From positions 1 to 25,240 of IMG/VR virus record IMGVR_UViG_3300025617_000107: a stretch of DNA of 25,240 bases; one strand, 5' to 3'. Below are positions 1-5,196 of this stretch, in pieces (the first letter of the stretch is position 1; every line of letters starts with the position of its first letter). This stretch comes from a virus. A program made the translations under genes and the position numbers. A model generated the notes under the pieces. The model was not told the origin of the DNA. It did not search any database and saw only the letters and a program-made list of their open reading frames with translations.

Positions 1-310
1 AGTAATCAGCAGTGCTTTTAGTCGTGGGTATCTCGACTCGGTAGCTCAACCGTCCCTGCCCGTAGGCGGATCACCTCTAACGCTGTTTGTCCCCGTCCTC
101 AAAGGTTGGGTTGCAATCGTGCTTTTGCGTGCTACACCACACTGAGAGTGTTTTGACGGACGGTAGGACTGAAGAAGGAAAGATTGACTGAAACCATGAA
201 TCTGGTCACAATAGGTACTGGTGCCGGAATGCGGTCACGGGTACTTCTTTCCTGTCGCTTCAGTCCGGTCTGCTAGGGAGTTGGTAGCTCCCGTCCGGCA
301 CTGTATTTTT
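1..310 (+). ncRNA. Candidate structured non-coding RNA (5' end may lie outside window)
   Basis: No plausible protein gene occupies this stretch, yet it is full of nested complementarity. Seen: a 9-bp helix 166-174/258-266, continued after an internal loop by a 7-bp helix 176-182/247-253; a hairpin inside it at 221-238 (GTG-CCG closed by CGG-t-CAC); hairpins at 20-38 (AGTCG/CGACT), 139-151 (ACACT/AGTGT) and 276-292 (GGGAG/CTCCC); and a possible long pairing 45-51/104-110 that needs a G:U pair only allowed in the plus-sense RNA. A run of five T follows at 305-309. Together these favour a plus-strand RNA, opposite to every gene here. Large phage RNAs such as GOLLD are known in comparable settings, but I do not recognise the family. 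A minus-strand RNA or DNA-level structure is possible. Confidence 0.5.
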
Positions 311-336
311 ACTTTACTCCCTTGAATTTGCCTAAG

Positions 337-543
337 TCAACTATTTTCGCCACGCCACCGATATTCAGCGTGCTCCTTGTGTGGGCCGACTTGGATCATC
401 ACTGTGATGATTTCATTGCCCCTGTCACGCATCTCCTTGATGCGAGCGGCCAATCGGTAGCACCCGTACTGGCTCAGTGCGGTCATTGGATCAATCGATC
501 CGTAACGCTTCATGTGCGACAAAATGTCTGTGTATTGGCTCAT
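337..543 (-). CDS. Small helix-turn-helix protein (HTH_39-like)
   Basis: A 68-residue protein whose central part (SIDPMTALSQYGCYRLAARI, followed by KEMRDRG) matches the pattern of the small phage HTH domain in which a Leu/Tyr-Gly-hydrophobic-RLAARI segment is the recognition helix. It probably binds DNA and may regulate phage genes; the target is unknown. The ATG at 543 was chosen over the upstream ATG at 603 because it keeps the domain intact, has a purine-rich AGGGG upstream and leaves only 13 bases after the preceding gene's stop. It is the last protein gene of the minus-strand series before the structured region at 1-310. Confidence 0.7.
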   Translation of the reverse strand: MSQYTDILSHMKRYGSIDPMTALSQYGCYRLAARIKEMRDRGNEIITVMIQVGPHKEHAEYRWRGENS

Positions 544-556
544 GCTAGTATCCCCT

Positions 557-826
557 TCAGTAGTCTGATTCATCGACGTATGTTTTTTTATGGTATGGGT
601 CAACCCAACTCATAAACTTATCGTAGTCTTTGTCATTAACCTCTTCGTGACCATAAGCGATATCCATAATTCGGTCTAGGCCTTGGTCTGCATATTCGTT
701 TGCGTCCAAGTAATCGATTAGCTTAAGTTCGCCATTGACGATTGTGATCTCAGACGTGAACGGCGATCCGTCAGGATTTAGTCCGTTGTAGAACGCACGG
801 ACAACGTGTGAATCTCGATCTATCAT
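557..826 (-). CDS. Hypothetical acidic small protein
   Basis: An 89-residue acidic protein starting MIDRDSHVVRAFYNGLNPDG and rich in Asp, Glu and Tyr towards its end (DKDYDKFMSWVDPYHKKTY). I do not recognise the family. The ATG at 826 is preferred to the longer reading frame from 1003 because the longer form would overlap the neighbouring gene at 861-1361 by about 140 bases and its extra N-terminus looks non-native. A GGGGG run precedes the start at a usable distance. It follows a stable GNRA-loop hairpin that begins at the neighbour's stop codon, and is probably co-transcribed with that gene. Confidence 0.6.
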   Translation of the reverse strand: MIDRDSHVVRAFYNGLNPDGSPFTSEITIVNGELKLIDYLDANEYADQGLDRIMDIAYGHEEVNDKDYDKFMSWVDPYHKKTYVDESDY

Positions 827-841
827 ATCTACCCCCAGAGG

Positions 842-857
842 GAGGGCTTTCGCCCTC
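842..857 (-). other. Intercistronic GNRA-loop hairpin
   Basis: Read on the minus strand this is GAGGGC-GAAA-GCCCTC, a 6-bp stem capped by a GAAA tetraloop, just after the TAA stop of the gene at 861-1361. No U-run follows, so a simple intrinsic terminator is unlikely. A role as an mRNA-stabilising 3' hairpin between two genes is an inference. Confidence 0.5.
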
Positions 858-860
858 TCC

Positions 861-1361
861 TTACTTGATTTTGACCAGTGTGCGGTAGTGCAAGCATTGG
901 ATGTTGTATCCGCCTGCAAGGATTGTCTCGATGCGAACAACCTTGGTTCCGCGTGAAGTTTCAACTGCAAACACGCCGTGGAAGCCGTCTGCTGTGCGAG
1001 CAAACTGATAATCAGTTACTTCAGTGATGTCAGCCGCTACCAACTTCTTAGCGATCTTGACGTTGCGAGACTTGATCACTGACTCTGCGTCCTTGCGGCC
1101 AACTTCGATTGCGTCTTCGATTGAACGTCCCCAGACAGCCATGTAAAGAGTCTTGCCGCCAACGTAAGCATACCGAGCTTGATAATCGATGCGACCATGA
1201 TGATCAACGAATTTTTTGCGTAGGTCAGAATGCTCAACCTCACGAACCTTGTGGAGTGCGTCTTCGTACTTCTTCTTCATGCCTTCAACGTACTGAGCGT
1301 CAAGCTCGGCAAAAGCAACTTCGAGTTCAGCAATGATTTTTTTGTAAGTTTCGTTAGTCAT
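861..1361 (-). CDS. Hypothetical early protein, coiled-coil N-terminus
   Basis: A 166-residue protein of unknown function. The first 50 residues are charged and predicted helical (IIAELEVAFAELDAQYVEGM), probably a coiled coil; the rest is mixed alpha/beta with no motif I can name. The start ATG at 1361 has a GGAG ribosome-binding site eight bases upstream. It has its own promoter with the richest operator region in the window: a dyad over the -35 box and two more upstream. Its leader is nearly the same as that of the gene at 1637-1927. Expression is therefore probably early and tightly controlled, which suggests a takeover or regulatory function, but the sequence alone does not show which. 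Confidence 0.75.
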   Translation of the reverse strand: MTNETYKKIIAELEVAFAELDAQYVEGMKKKYEDALHKVREVEHSDLRKKFVDHHGRIDYQARYAYVGGKTLYMAVWGRSIEDAIEVGRKDAESVIKSRNVKIAKKLVAADITEVTDYQFARTADGFHGVFAVETSRGTKVVRIETILAGGYNIQCLHYRTLVKIK

Positions 1362-1398
1362 GTCGTTTTCTCCAATTTCAATTTAATTACCCGACACA
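1359..1398 (-). repeat. Duplicated 5' leader, copy A
   Basis: The leader of the gene starting at 1361 (minus strand TGTCGG, TAATTAAATTGAAA, then GGAG and ACGACATG) is repeated almost base for base at 1925-1963, with one single-base length difference. The conserved part covers the transcribed leader, the ribosome-binding site and the start codon, so it may be a shared translational control element as well as part of a duplicated promoter. Confidence 0.8.
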
Positions 1399-1401
1399 GA
1401 T

Positions 1402-1429
1402 AGGATACTACAATGGAGGAGGAATGCAA
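1402..1429 (-). promoter_or_regulatory. Promoter A for gene 861-1361
   Basis: On the minus strand a -35-like TTGCAT (1429-1424) is separated by 16 bases from TATCCT (1407-1402), about 40 bases before the start codon. The -35 hexamer lies inside the arm of the dyad at 1426-1442. Promoters B and C have the same arrangement with 17-base spacers, which strengthens the call. Confidence 0.6.
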
Positions 1430-1442
1430 CACTTTTTGTTGC
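1426..1442. promoter_or_regulatory. Operator dyad O1
   Basis: GCAACA-CTTTT-TGTTGC is a perfect 6-bp inverted repeat with a 5-bp spacer that overlaps the -35 box of promoter A. Near-copies with the same spacing occur at 1467, 1488, 1991 and 5193. A homodimeric repressor or activator of the Cro/CI type is the expected ligand. Confidence 0.7.
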
Positions 1443-1466
1443 TGACAATAAAATATTTATTTGTCC

Positions 1467-1483
1467 GTAACATTGAATGTTAC
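1467..1483. promoter_or_regulatory. Operator dyad O2
   Basis: GTAACA-TTGAA-TGTTAC is a perfect 6-bp inverted repeat with the same 5-bp spacer as O1 and a half-site differing only at the second base. It lies 41 bp (about four helical turns) upstream of O1 with respect to promoter A. Confidence 0.65.
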
Positions 1484-1487
1484 AGCC

Positions 1488-1504
1488 GTAACGCTGAGTG
1501 TTAC
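1488..1504. promoter_or_regulatory. Operator dyad O3
   Basis: GTAACG-CTGAG-TGTTAC has five of six arm positions paired and the same architecture. It starts exactly 21 bp from O2, which would place two bound dimers on the same face of the helix. Confidence 0.6.
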
Positions 1505-1506
1505 AG

Positions 1507-1537
1507 ATGGCACGATGTGCCATAGCGTTATGACGCT
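1507..1537. repeat. Two adjacent palindromes
   Basis: ATGGCAC-GAT-GTGCCAT (1507-1523) is a perfect 7-bp inverted repeat, directly followed by AGCGT-TATG-ACGCT (1524-1537), a perfect 5-bp inverted repeat. They do not match the GYAACA operator family, so they may bind a second protein or form DNA or RNA hairpins. Confidence 0.65.
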
Positions 1538-1572
1538 ACCTGAAAAGTCGCAACGCTACTTTAAAAGTCGCG
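1533..1572. repeat. Tandem 20-bp direct repeats (iteron-like)
   Basis: Two back-to-back units, ACGCTACCTGAAAAGTCGCA and ACGCTACTTTAAAAGTCGCG, agree at 17 of 20 positions. A 20-bp period is close to two helical turns, as in replication iterons or repeated regulator sites. An AT-rich stretch follows, and an inverted repeat CTGAAG/CTTCAG spans 1573-1603. With only two units an origin is a hypothesis. Confidence 0.6.
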
Positions 1573-1611
1573 CTGAAGTTAATTGCATTTGATTTTTCTT
1601 CAGGAATTAAA

Positions 1612-1631
1612 AAAGGGGCCGTAGCCCCTTT
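1612..1631 (-). terminator. Intrinsic terminator after gene 1637-1927
   Basis: On the minus strand AAAGGGGC-TACG-GCCCCTTT is followed by a total of seven T in a row, six bases past the stop codon of the gene at 1637-1927. It should end transcripts from promoter B, and readthrough from the recombination operon, and so insulate the operator island and promoter A. Confidence 0.9.
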
Positions 1632-1636
1632 GTCGA

Positions 1637-1927
1637 TTATCTTAAATTCATTCGCTCAGATTTGATGGTTGACCATCCCTTGTTGTCGAACCCGATGTAC
1701 TCGTTAAGAGTCACAAGGCCGTCTGACTTGCGAGCGTAATAGATTTGACCAGTGTAAGACTTTCTGTCCCGATCTTTGTTCATTGCCCACAATGATTGGC
1801 GAGCGATGACCTGAGCCTGCTTGTGAGTGGATACTGATTCCAAAGACTCGTTTGTCTCAATGATCCACTGCTGAAGTTTGTTTGAGAAGTAAACTGCGAT
1901 TTCGTTATGTGCTTGCTTGATTTTCAT
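1637..1927 (-). CDS. Hypothetical early protein
   Basis: A 96-residue basic protein (MKIKQAHNEIAVYFSNKLQQ at its start). It looks like a compact beta-rich fold with a central helix, but I do not recognise a family. The ATG at 1927 is chosen rather than the in-frame ATG at 1945 because GGAG lies seven bases upstream and the leader is a near copy of that of the gene at 861-1361. It has its own promoter with an operator dyad at 1991-2007 and its own terminator at 1612-1631, so it forms a single-gene unit. Shared control with 861-1361 suggests both are made at the same stage of infection. Confidence 0.75.
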   Translation of the reverse strand: MKIKQAHNEIAVYFSNKLQQWIIETNESLESVSTHKQAQVIARQSLWAMNKDRDRKSYTGQIYYARKSDGLVTLNEYIGFDNKGWSTIKSERMNLR

Positions 1928-1963
1928 GTCGTATCTCCATTTCAATTTAATTAGCCGACATGT
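1925..1963 (-). repeat. Duplicated 5' leader, copy B
   Basis: Partner of the copy at 1359-1398. The two share TGTCGG, TAATTAAATTGAAA, TGGAGA and ACGACATG, differing by a one-base gap and a few substitutions. The downstream coding sequences are not similar, so the regulatory segment was duplicated or conserved independently of the genes. Confidence 0.8.
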
Positions 1964-1965
1964 GT

Positions 1966-1994
1966 AAGGTACGACTTTACTGACCTGATTGCAA
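1966..1994 (-). promoter_or_regulatory. Promoter B for gene 1637-1927
   Basis: On the minus strand TTGCAA (1994-1989) and TACCTT (1971-1966) are 17 bases apart. The promoter overlaps the last codons and stop of the NinG gene, so it was fitted into coding sequence. Confidence 0.6.
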
Positions 1995-2564
1995 CACTTT
2001 TTGTTTCTTCTTGGTAAATATTCTTTTGATGCGCTTCAAATACTCAACGCTGAACCTCTGGCTTTGCACCTCGTTCATGGCCTCTAGCGCCTCAACATTT
2101 TCGATGCCGATCTTTCTGATCAGCCCCTTGCGGTACTCGGTCACGTTGCCTGAGAGGTAGCGGTTGCATTTGACGCATTGCTTGTGGCAGTTGTGTAGGT
2201 GAAATCTGAGGTGTGGTGACGAACCAGTTGATCGGTAATGTCCTGCGTCCCAACCTCCGCCGATTTGATCGTCGAGAACGTAGTTGTCGCACGAGATACA
2301 TGCCTCGTCCTTGTCTCTGGCCCTGACATAGGCGTTGAACGCCACCTGCGCCTCCTTGAGGTAATCGGACTTGGTCTTGAGCTTTTCTTTGCGATCTTTG
2401 GTTTCTGCGCGGTAGGATTTTTCAATGGTTTTTCTACCCCTCTCTGACTGCGTGAATCCTTGCAGACAATCAAAAGAGCAGAAGGCCCGCAACTGACTCA
2501 CAAATGCGGAGTCAGCCGGAACCTTCTTGCGGCACTGCTTACAACGTCTGTTCGCCGCTTTCAT
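1977..2564 (-). CDS. ninG: NinG-like recombination protein
   Basis: A 195-residue protein with NinG (lambda Rap) features. The N-terminus holds a zinc-ribbon-like pair, CKQC (residues 9-12) and CSFDC, then a basic helical linker. The C-terminal half has an HNH-like arrangement with CISC, the GHYRS histidine, a HNCHKQCVKCN segment and GN. Lambda Rap is a structure-specific nuclease that trims recombination intermediates made by the Red pathway. The ATG at 2564 follows GAGG at a good distance and gives the usual family length; the in-frame start at 2621 adds a non-native tail. It overlaps the NinB-like gene by 26 bases, as ninB and ninG occur together in lambdoid phages. Its 3' end carries operator O4 and part of promoter B. 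Confidence 0.9.
   Translation of the reverse strand: MKAANRRCKQCRKKVPADSAFVSQLRAFCSFDCLQGFTQSERGRKTIEKSYRAETKDRKEKLKTKSDYLKEAQVAFNAYVRARDKDEACISCDNYVLDDQIGGGWDAGHYRSTGSSPHLRFHLHNCHKQCVKCNRYLSGNVTEYRKGLIRKIGIENVEALEAMNEVQSQRFSVEYLKRIKRIFTKKKQKVLQSGQ
1991..2007. promoter_or_regulatory. Operator dyad O4
   Basis: GCAACA-CTTTT-TGTTTC shares its first 15 bases with O1 and has the same 5-bp spacer. It overlaps the -35 of promoter B and encodes the last codons of NinG, so the site has been kept in spite of a coding constraint. Confidence 0.65.
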
Positions 2565-2991
2565 GCTTCCTCTTTGTGCGGTAGTACTCGTTGTCTTCTG
2601 GGTGACTGAGAGCAAGCCCACAGTCGATAGCCCAGTGCTCTACCTGTTGCATGTAGTAGAACATCTCGCCCTTGGTCAACTTGCCGGTACTGCGTAGCTG
2701 TGGCTGTATCGTGGTACTCCCGATCTTGCGAGGCTCGCCGTAGCCCAAGAACATGTGCTTGAACTTGGTGTGTATCTCTTCCCTGTTGTAGTCGCTATGG
2801 TTCCGCTTATTCACAGCGTCCGCGATCTCTTGCATCCAAATCCAGTACAGCGCGTTTTGCTCTAATGACCGGCCACCCGCCCTGATGGTGACCACACAGT
2901 AGCCATGCCCTTCCATCATTTGCACGATGTCACGGTACGCTTGCTGTGCGGCCTGCTCTGACGTTACCGTCTGCTTGAGTGAGTCACTCAT
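2539..2991 (-). CDS. ninB: NinB-like recombination mediator
   Basis: A 150-residue protein with the NinB signature: GRSLEQNALYWIWMQEIADA near residues 40-60, a Tyr/Glu-rich helix (DYNREEIHTKFKHMFLG), and a Trp-containing C-terminal helix (YMQQVEHWA). In lambda, NinB (Orf) binds single-stranded DNA and helps load the annealing protein onto SSB-coated DNA. The start at 2991 is coupled to the preceding stop by an ATGA overlap, which is why it is preferred to the ATG at 3009. Its place downstream of an annealing protein, an exonuclease and an SSB-like protein fits that role. Confidence 0.87.
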   Translation of the reverse strand: MSDSLKQTVTSEQAAQQAYRDIVQMMEGHGYCVVTIRAGGRSLEQNALYWIWMQEIADAVNKRNHSDYNREEIHTKFKHMFLGYGEPRKIGSTTIQPQLRSTGKLTKGEMFYYMQQVEHWAIDCGLALSHPEDNEYYRTKRKHESGEQTL

Positions 2992-3239
2992 GCCCAGAAC
3001 TTCCACCATGGCTTCTTGATTTCTGGCCTTGGGCTTGGGTCAGGCATTCTGGTTTCGTACTGGTCAGCGTTGTGCCGATACTCCACGTTGATCACATCGC
3101 GATAATTGTGCAAAGCATTCGCAACCCCCTGCTTTGTGCGCCCCATCTTGCAAGCGATCTGGTTGTAAGTCAGGCCGTCCCGGTACAGGTCACCAAGTGT
3201 CAGTAGTTCCATGTTAGTCCAACGCTTTTTGCTAGCCAT
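2988..3239 (-). CDS. Small HTH protein (Myb/GcrA-like)
   Basis: An 83-residue protein starting with a tri-helical DNA-binding pattern: RWTNMELLTLGDLYRDGLTY followed by NQIACKMGRTKQGVANALHN. The order Trp - acidic helix - GLTYNQIA - GRTKQGV resembles the N-terminal HTH of GcrA and of Myb/SANT-like phage regulators. The C-terminus is short and Pro/Trp-rich (KKPWWKFWA). The ATG at 3239 follows GGGGAG and overlaps the Cro-like gene by eight bases. It is likely a phage transcription regulator, but its target cannot be read from the sequence. Confidence 0.75.
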   Translation of the reverse strand: MASKKRWTNMELLTLGDLYRDGLTYNQIACKMGRTKQGVANALHNYRDVINVEYRHNADQYETRMPDPSPRPEIKKPWWKFWA

Positions 3240-3447
3240 TGGTTTGCTCCCCTAATTTCAAAAATTCAAAAAAATTCATCTCAAAGTATTCGGCAAAATT
3301 CAACAACTTACCCAGATGCATGTCGTTTTGCGCTCGCCATCTCGTGACCTGCTGACGGTGTATGCCGTAGTCATCCGCCATCTGCTGAACCGATATTCCT
3401 TTTAGTGATTGGGCGCGTTTAATACATTGCCCTGCGTTAATTTGCAT
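3232..3447 (-). CDS. Cro/CI-type HTH regulator
   Basis: A 71-residue protein made almost wholly of one XRE-type helix-turn-helix. ISVQQMADDYGIHRQQVTRW is the HTH itself (residues about 18-37) and LGKLLNFAEYFEMNFFEFLK the following helices. The length and lack of an oligomerisation domain fit a Cro-like dimer rather than a CI-like repressor. AGGAG lies nine bases before the ATG. It is the best local candidate for the factor that binds the GYAACA-N5-TGTTRC dyads, including the one at the promoter of its own operon (5193-5209), which would give autoregulation. Its ribosome-binding region faces a possible antisense RNA (3448-3542). Confidence 0.82.
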   Translation of the reverse strand: MQINAGQCIKRAQSLKGISVQQMADDYGIHRQQVTRWRAQNDMHLGKLLNFAEYFEMNFFEFLKLGEQTNG

Positions 3448-3542
3448 CGTTCTGCGCTCCTAATGATAAGATGAAGGGGCATCAAGTAGAGATGCTCCCT
3501 CAATAACCCCCTTTGACCCGCCGTAATGACGGGTCTTTTTTT
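3448..3542 (+). ncRNA. Possible OOP-like antisense RNA ending at a plus-strand terminator
   Basis: The 95-base gap before the Cro-like gene holds two plus-sense hairpins. The first is 3476-3498 (GGGGCATC, 7-base loop, GATGCTCC) with one G:U pair that is only stable in plus-sense RNA. The second is the terminator at 3515-3542. A plus-strand transcript ending here would be complementary to the leader and ribosome-binding site of the Cro-like gene. I could not fix its promoter, so the 5' end given is nominal. Confidence 0.4.
3515..3542 (+). terminator. Plus-strand intrinsic terminator
   Basis: GACCCG, a 9-base loop, CGGGTC and then seven T form a textbook intrinsic terminator in plus orientation. 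On the minus strand the stem is followed by AAAGGGGG, so it should not stop the operon. It directly abuts the stop codon of the SSB-like gene. No plus-strand protein gene ends here, which implies a short non-coding transcript. Confidence 0.8.
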
Positions 3543-3812
3543 CTACCAAGGTATCTCGTCATTGATATCTTGAGCCGTTGCTTGTGGGGCCGCCTGCTCG
3601 ACATTCTGAGGCTGTGCAGGAGCCTTCTCACGCACCGATATCGAAAGCACCGGAGTCTTAGGGCCAACCTTGTCAGGGTCAGGCTTCCACGCCGATAGCT
3701 GATATTCCTTGCCGTCGATATTGATCGTGCCTTGGAAGTGAGGGTCACGCTTGTCTGGACGCATCTCGGTGTTCTTCCACAGTGCGCCTCGGTTTGTGTT
3801 GTCGTATTGCAT
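3543..3812 (-). CDS. Small SSB-like single-strand DNA-binding protein
   Basis: An 89-residue protein starting MQYDNTNRGALWKNTEMRPD and continuing with a short beta-rich core (GTINIDGKEYQLSAWKPD) as in the small phage proteins annotated as SSB-like. After a Gln/Ala/Pro-rich linker it ends in DINDEIPW, which mimics the acidic C-terminal tip (DDIPF) by which bacterial SSB recruits partner proteins. It lies directly after the YqaJ exonuclease and overlaps it by one base (TAATG). A role in protecting single strands and recruiting the recombination proteins is inferred. A full-length OB fold is not obvious at this size. Confidence 0.7.
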   Translation of the reverse strand: MQYDNTNRGALWKNTEMRPDKRDPHFQGTINIDGKEYQLSAWKPDPDKVGPKTPVLSISVREKAPAQPQNVEQAAPQATAQDINDEIPW

Positions 3813-4417
3813 TACATTTTCCTTAATCGATTTACTTCAGATTGAATTGTGTCTACAGCCTTTGAAACCTCATCGGCCAGTAGTGCGATGTAGTCATCGT
3901 CTCGCTCGACTCTGACGATCAATGCAGGCATCGACTCGTGGTACGACACAAAGTCCCACCACTGCCTTTCAGTGATCCACATACAGCCCATCACTTGCTG
4001 TTTGTATTTGGTTGGCAACTTGCCTGCCCGTAGGTAGGACACATGCCATGACGGTGTGGGGCATTTGATTTCCAATCCGCCTTCACCGCCTTCTATCAAA
4101 CCATCCGGTGACACGCCACACTCTAGAGTATCATGCTTGCAGAAACCAGTTTCGTTTACACTGTTTCCTGATGCTAATTCGTAGAACTCCCGCGCGATAG
4201 GCTCTAGCTCGGTTCCGCGTTGCATTGCATCGTTGACATGAACATAAGTTGTTTCGCCCGTGATTATCTCTGCGATTAATTGGTTGATGTAGCTCTCTGC
4301 CTGCGTAGACGGTTTGCCTGTCGCAGTAATGAGCTTGTCGAACCCTGAACCACTAGGGCATCCGAGGCGGCTTTTCAGCCACTCCGGTGTTCCTTGTTCG
4401 TGCTTTATCTCTCTCAT
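3812..4417 (-). CDS. YqaJ-type viral recombinase exonuclease
   Basis: A 201-residue protein with the YqaJ/lambda-exonuclease nuclease motifs in order: GTPEWLKSRLGCPSGSGFDK (residues about 8-27), the QRGTELEPIAREFYE helix, the catalytic GVSPDGLI...GGLEIKCP segment (Asp, then Glu-x-Lys), and the YKQQVMGCMW helix. It degrades the 5' strand of duplex ends to give 3' single-stranded tails for the annealing protein encoded two genes upstream. The ATG at 4417 places the GTPEW motif at the N-terminus as in homologues; the in-frame start at 4459 would add a non-conserved basic tail. It overlaps a small upstream gene by 65 bases. Confidence 0.92.
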   Translation of the reverse strand: MREIKHEQGTPEWLKSRLGCPSGSGFDKLITATGKPSTQAESYINQLIAEIITGETTYVHVNDAMQRGTELEPIAREFYELASGNSVNETGFCKHDTLECGVSPDGLIEGGEGGLEIKCPTPSWHVSYLRAGKLPTKYKQQVMGCMWITERQWWDFVSYHESMPALIVRVERDDDYIALLADEVSKAVDTIQSEVNRLRKM

Positions 4418-4505
4418 CTTTCTCGCCCTTCTTGAAGATGTTGTCCCAGTTACTCTCAAACTTAGCCCTGTCCGGTATTGGACGGGGCTTGCTCCCCTTG
4501 CCCAT
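4353..4505 (-). CDS. Small conserved phage protein (MGKGSKPRP family)
   Basis: A 50-residue frame missed by normal length limits. Its start MGKGSKPRPIPDRAKFESNW followed by DNIFKK matches a short protein family often found beside phage recombination genes, with a G-K-G-S-x-x-R-P head and a KF-x-x-N-(Y/W)-D-x-IF motif. The ATG overlaps the stop of the annealing-protein gene (TGATG), and it fills the 87-base gap before the exonuclease, overlapping that gene by 65 bases. Function unknown; context suggests a role beside the annealing protein and exonuclease. Confidence 0.75.
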   Translation of the reverse strand: MGKGSKPRPIPDRAKFESNWDNIFKKGEKDERDKARTRNTGVAEKPPRMP

Positions 4506-5137
4506 CAGATATCCGCATCCGCTAGTTCTTGATGATCCTGCGCCTCTGAGGCCTCCATGTCCGCGATCTTCTTGGCGAGCATGTTGTACGCCTGTTCGTG
4601 GTGCGACTTAGGCAACTCGGAAACAGATGCAATCTTGTAGAACGACAGGAACTTGGCTACGTCAGAGCCTGAGTAATCAAGCATCTCGTTGAGGCGTTGT
4701 GCTTGCGCCTGATCGATAGGCTGATCCAGAGCCTCCTTCTCGGCAGACGGAATGTCCTCACCTGCGTAGATGTAAAAGCCAAGGCCAAACATAGCCAAGC
4801 ACTTCACAAGACAGCGCATGCGAGTGTCTGAGATCGCACGAGTGTCAGGGTCAACAATCGCCTTGTTGCGATGATCCATGACCGGCAACCACATTGTGCG
4901 AGTCGCCACCTCTTCACCCTCGTGAATGGTCAGGACGCACTCAACCATGACCGTACCGTTTTCCGTACGGTTGTCTTGGAAGACGTAGTAGCTTTCAGGA
5001 TACTTGGACATCAGCGTAGACCACGCCCAACTCCATGACAGATAGGACAGGTTGCCCTTCTTTTGCACATGCTCGTTGACGTTGATAGCCGAAAGGTCAG
5101 CCCAGACGCGGGCCATAAGCGTTGTTTGATTTTTCAT
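4505..5137 (-). CDS. Sak3-type single-strand annealing protein (DUF1071)
   Basis: A 210-residue protein with the DUF1071/Sak3 signature NVNEHVQKKGNLSYLSWSWA at residues about 19-38, the MWLPVMDHRNKAI segment, and a MRCLVKCLAMFGLGFYIYAG segment that closes the conserved core. The tail (from about 125) is Gln/Ala-rich and acidic, ending DADI, and may contact partners. It anneals complementary single strands in a RecA-independent way, working with the exonuclease at 3812-4417. The ATG at 5137 follows AGGAG. It is the first gene of the operon driven by promoter C. Confidence 0.9.
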   Translation of the reverse strand: MKNQTTLMARVWADLSAINVNEHVQKKGNLSYLSWSWAWSTLMSKYPESYYVFQDNRTENGTVMVECVLTIHEGEEVATRTMWLPVMDHRNKAIVDPDTRAISDTRMRCLVKCLAMFGLGFYIYAGEDIPSAEKEALDQPIDQAQAQRLNEMLDYSGSDVAKFLSFYKIASVSELPKSHHEQAYNMLAKKIADMEASEAQDHQELADADI

Positions 5138-5167
5138 TGCAATCTCCTATTGATAAACAACAGGAGG

Positions 5168-5196
5168 ATTACAACAGATTATGTTTCTAGGTGCAA
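5168..5196 (-). promoter_or_regulatory. Promoter C for the recombination operon
   Basis: On the minus strand TTGCAC (5196-5191) and TGTAAT (5173-5168) have a 17-base spacer, about 30 bases before the annealing-protein ATG. Of the three promoters of this class it has the best -10 box. Confidence 0.7.

Noticed and set aside
34-120. tRNA-like segment (GGTAGCTCAAC resembles a D-loop)
   Set aside because: No 7-bp acceptor stem, anticodon arm or TTCGAAT T-loop can be built at the right distances on either strand.
322-615. Plus-strand frame of 97 residues
   Set aside because: It is antisense to the HTH_39-like gene, starts with no ribosome-binding site and has no recognisable domain.
842-857. Hairpin considered as an intrinsic terminator
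   Set aside because: There is no U-run on either strand after the stem, so it was listed only as a hairpin.
3442-3472. Plus-strand promoter (TTGCAT, then TGATAAGAT) for the proposed antisense RNA
   Set aside because: The 19-base spacer is long and the start would fall inside the first hairpin, so it does not fit the proposed RNA.
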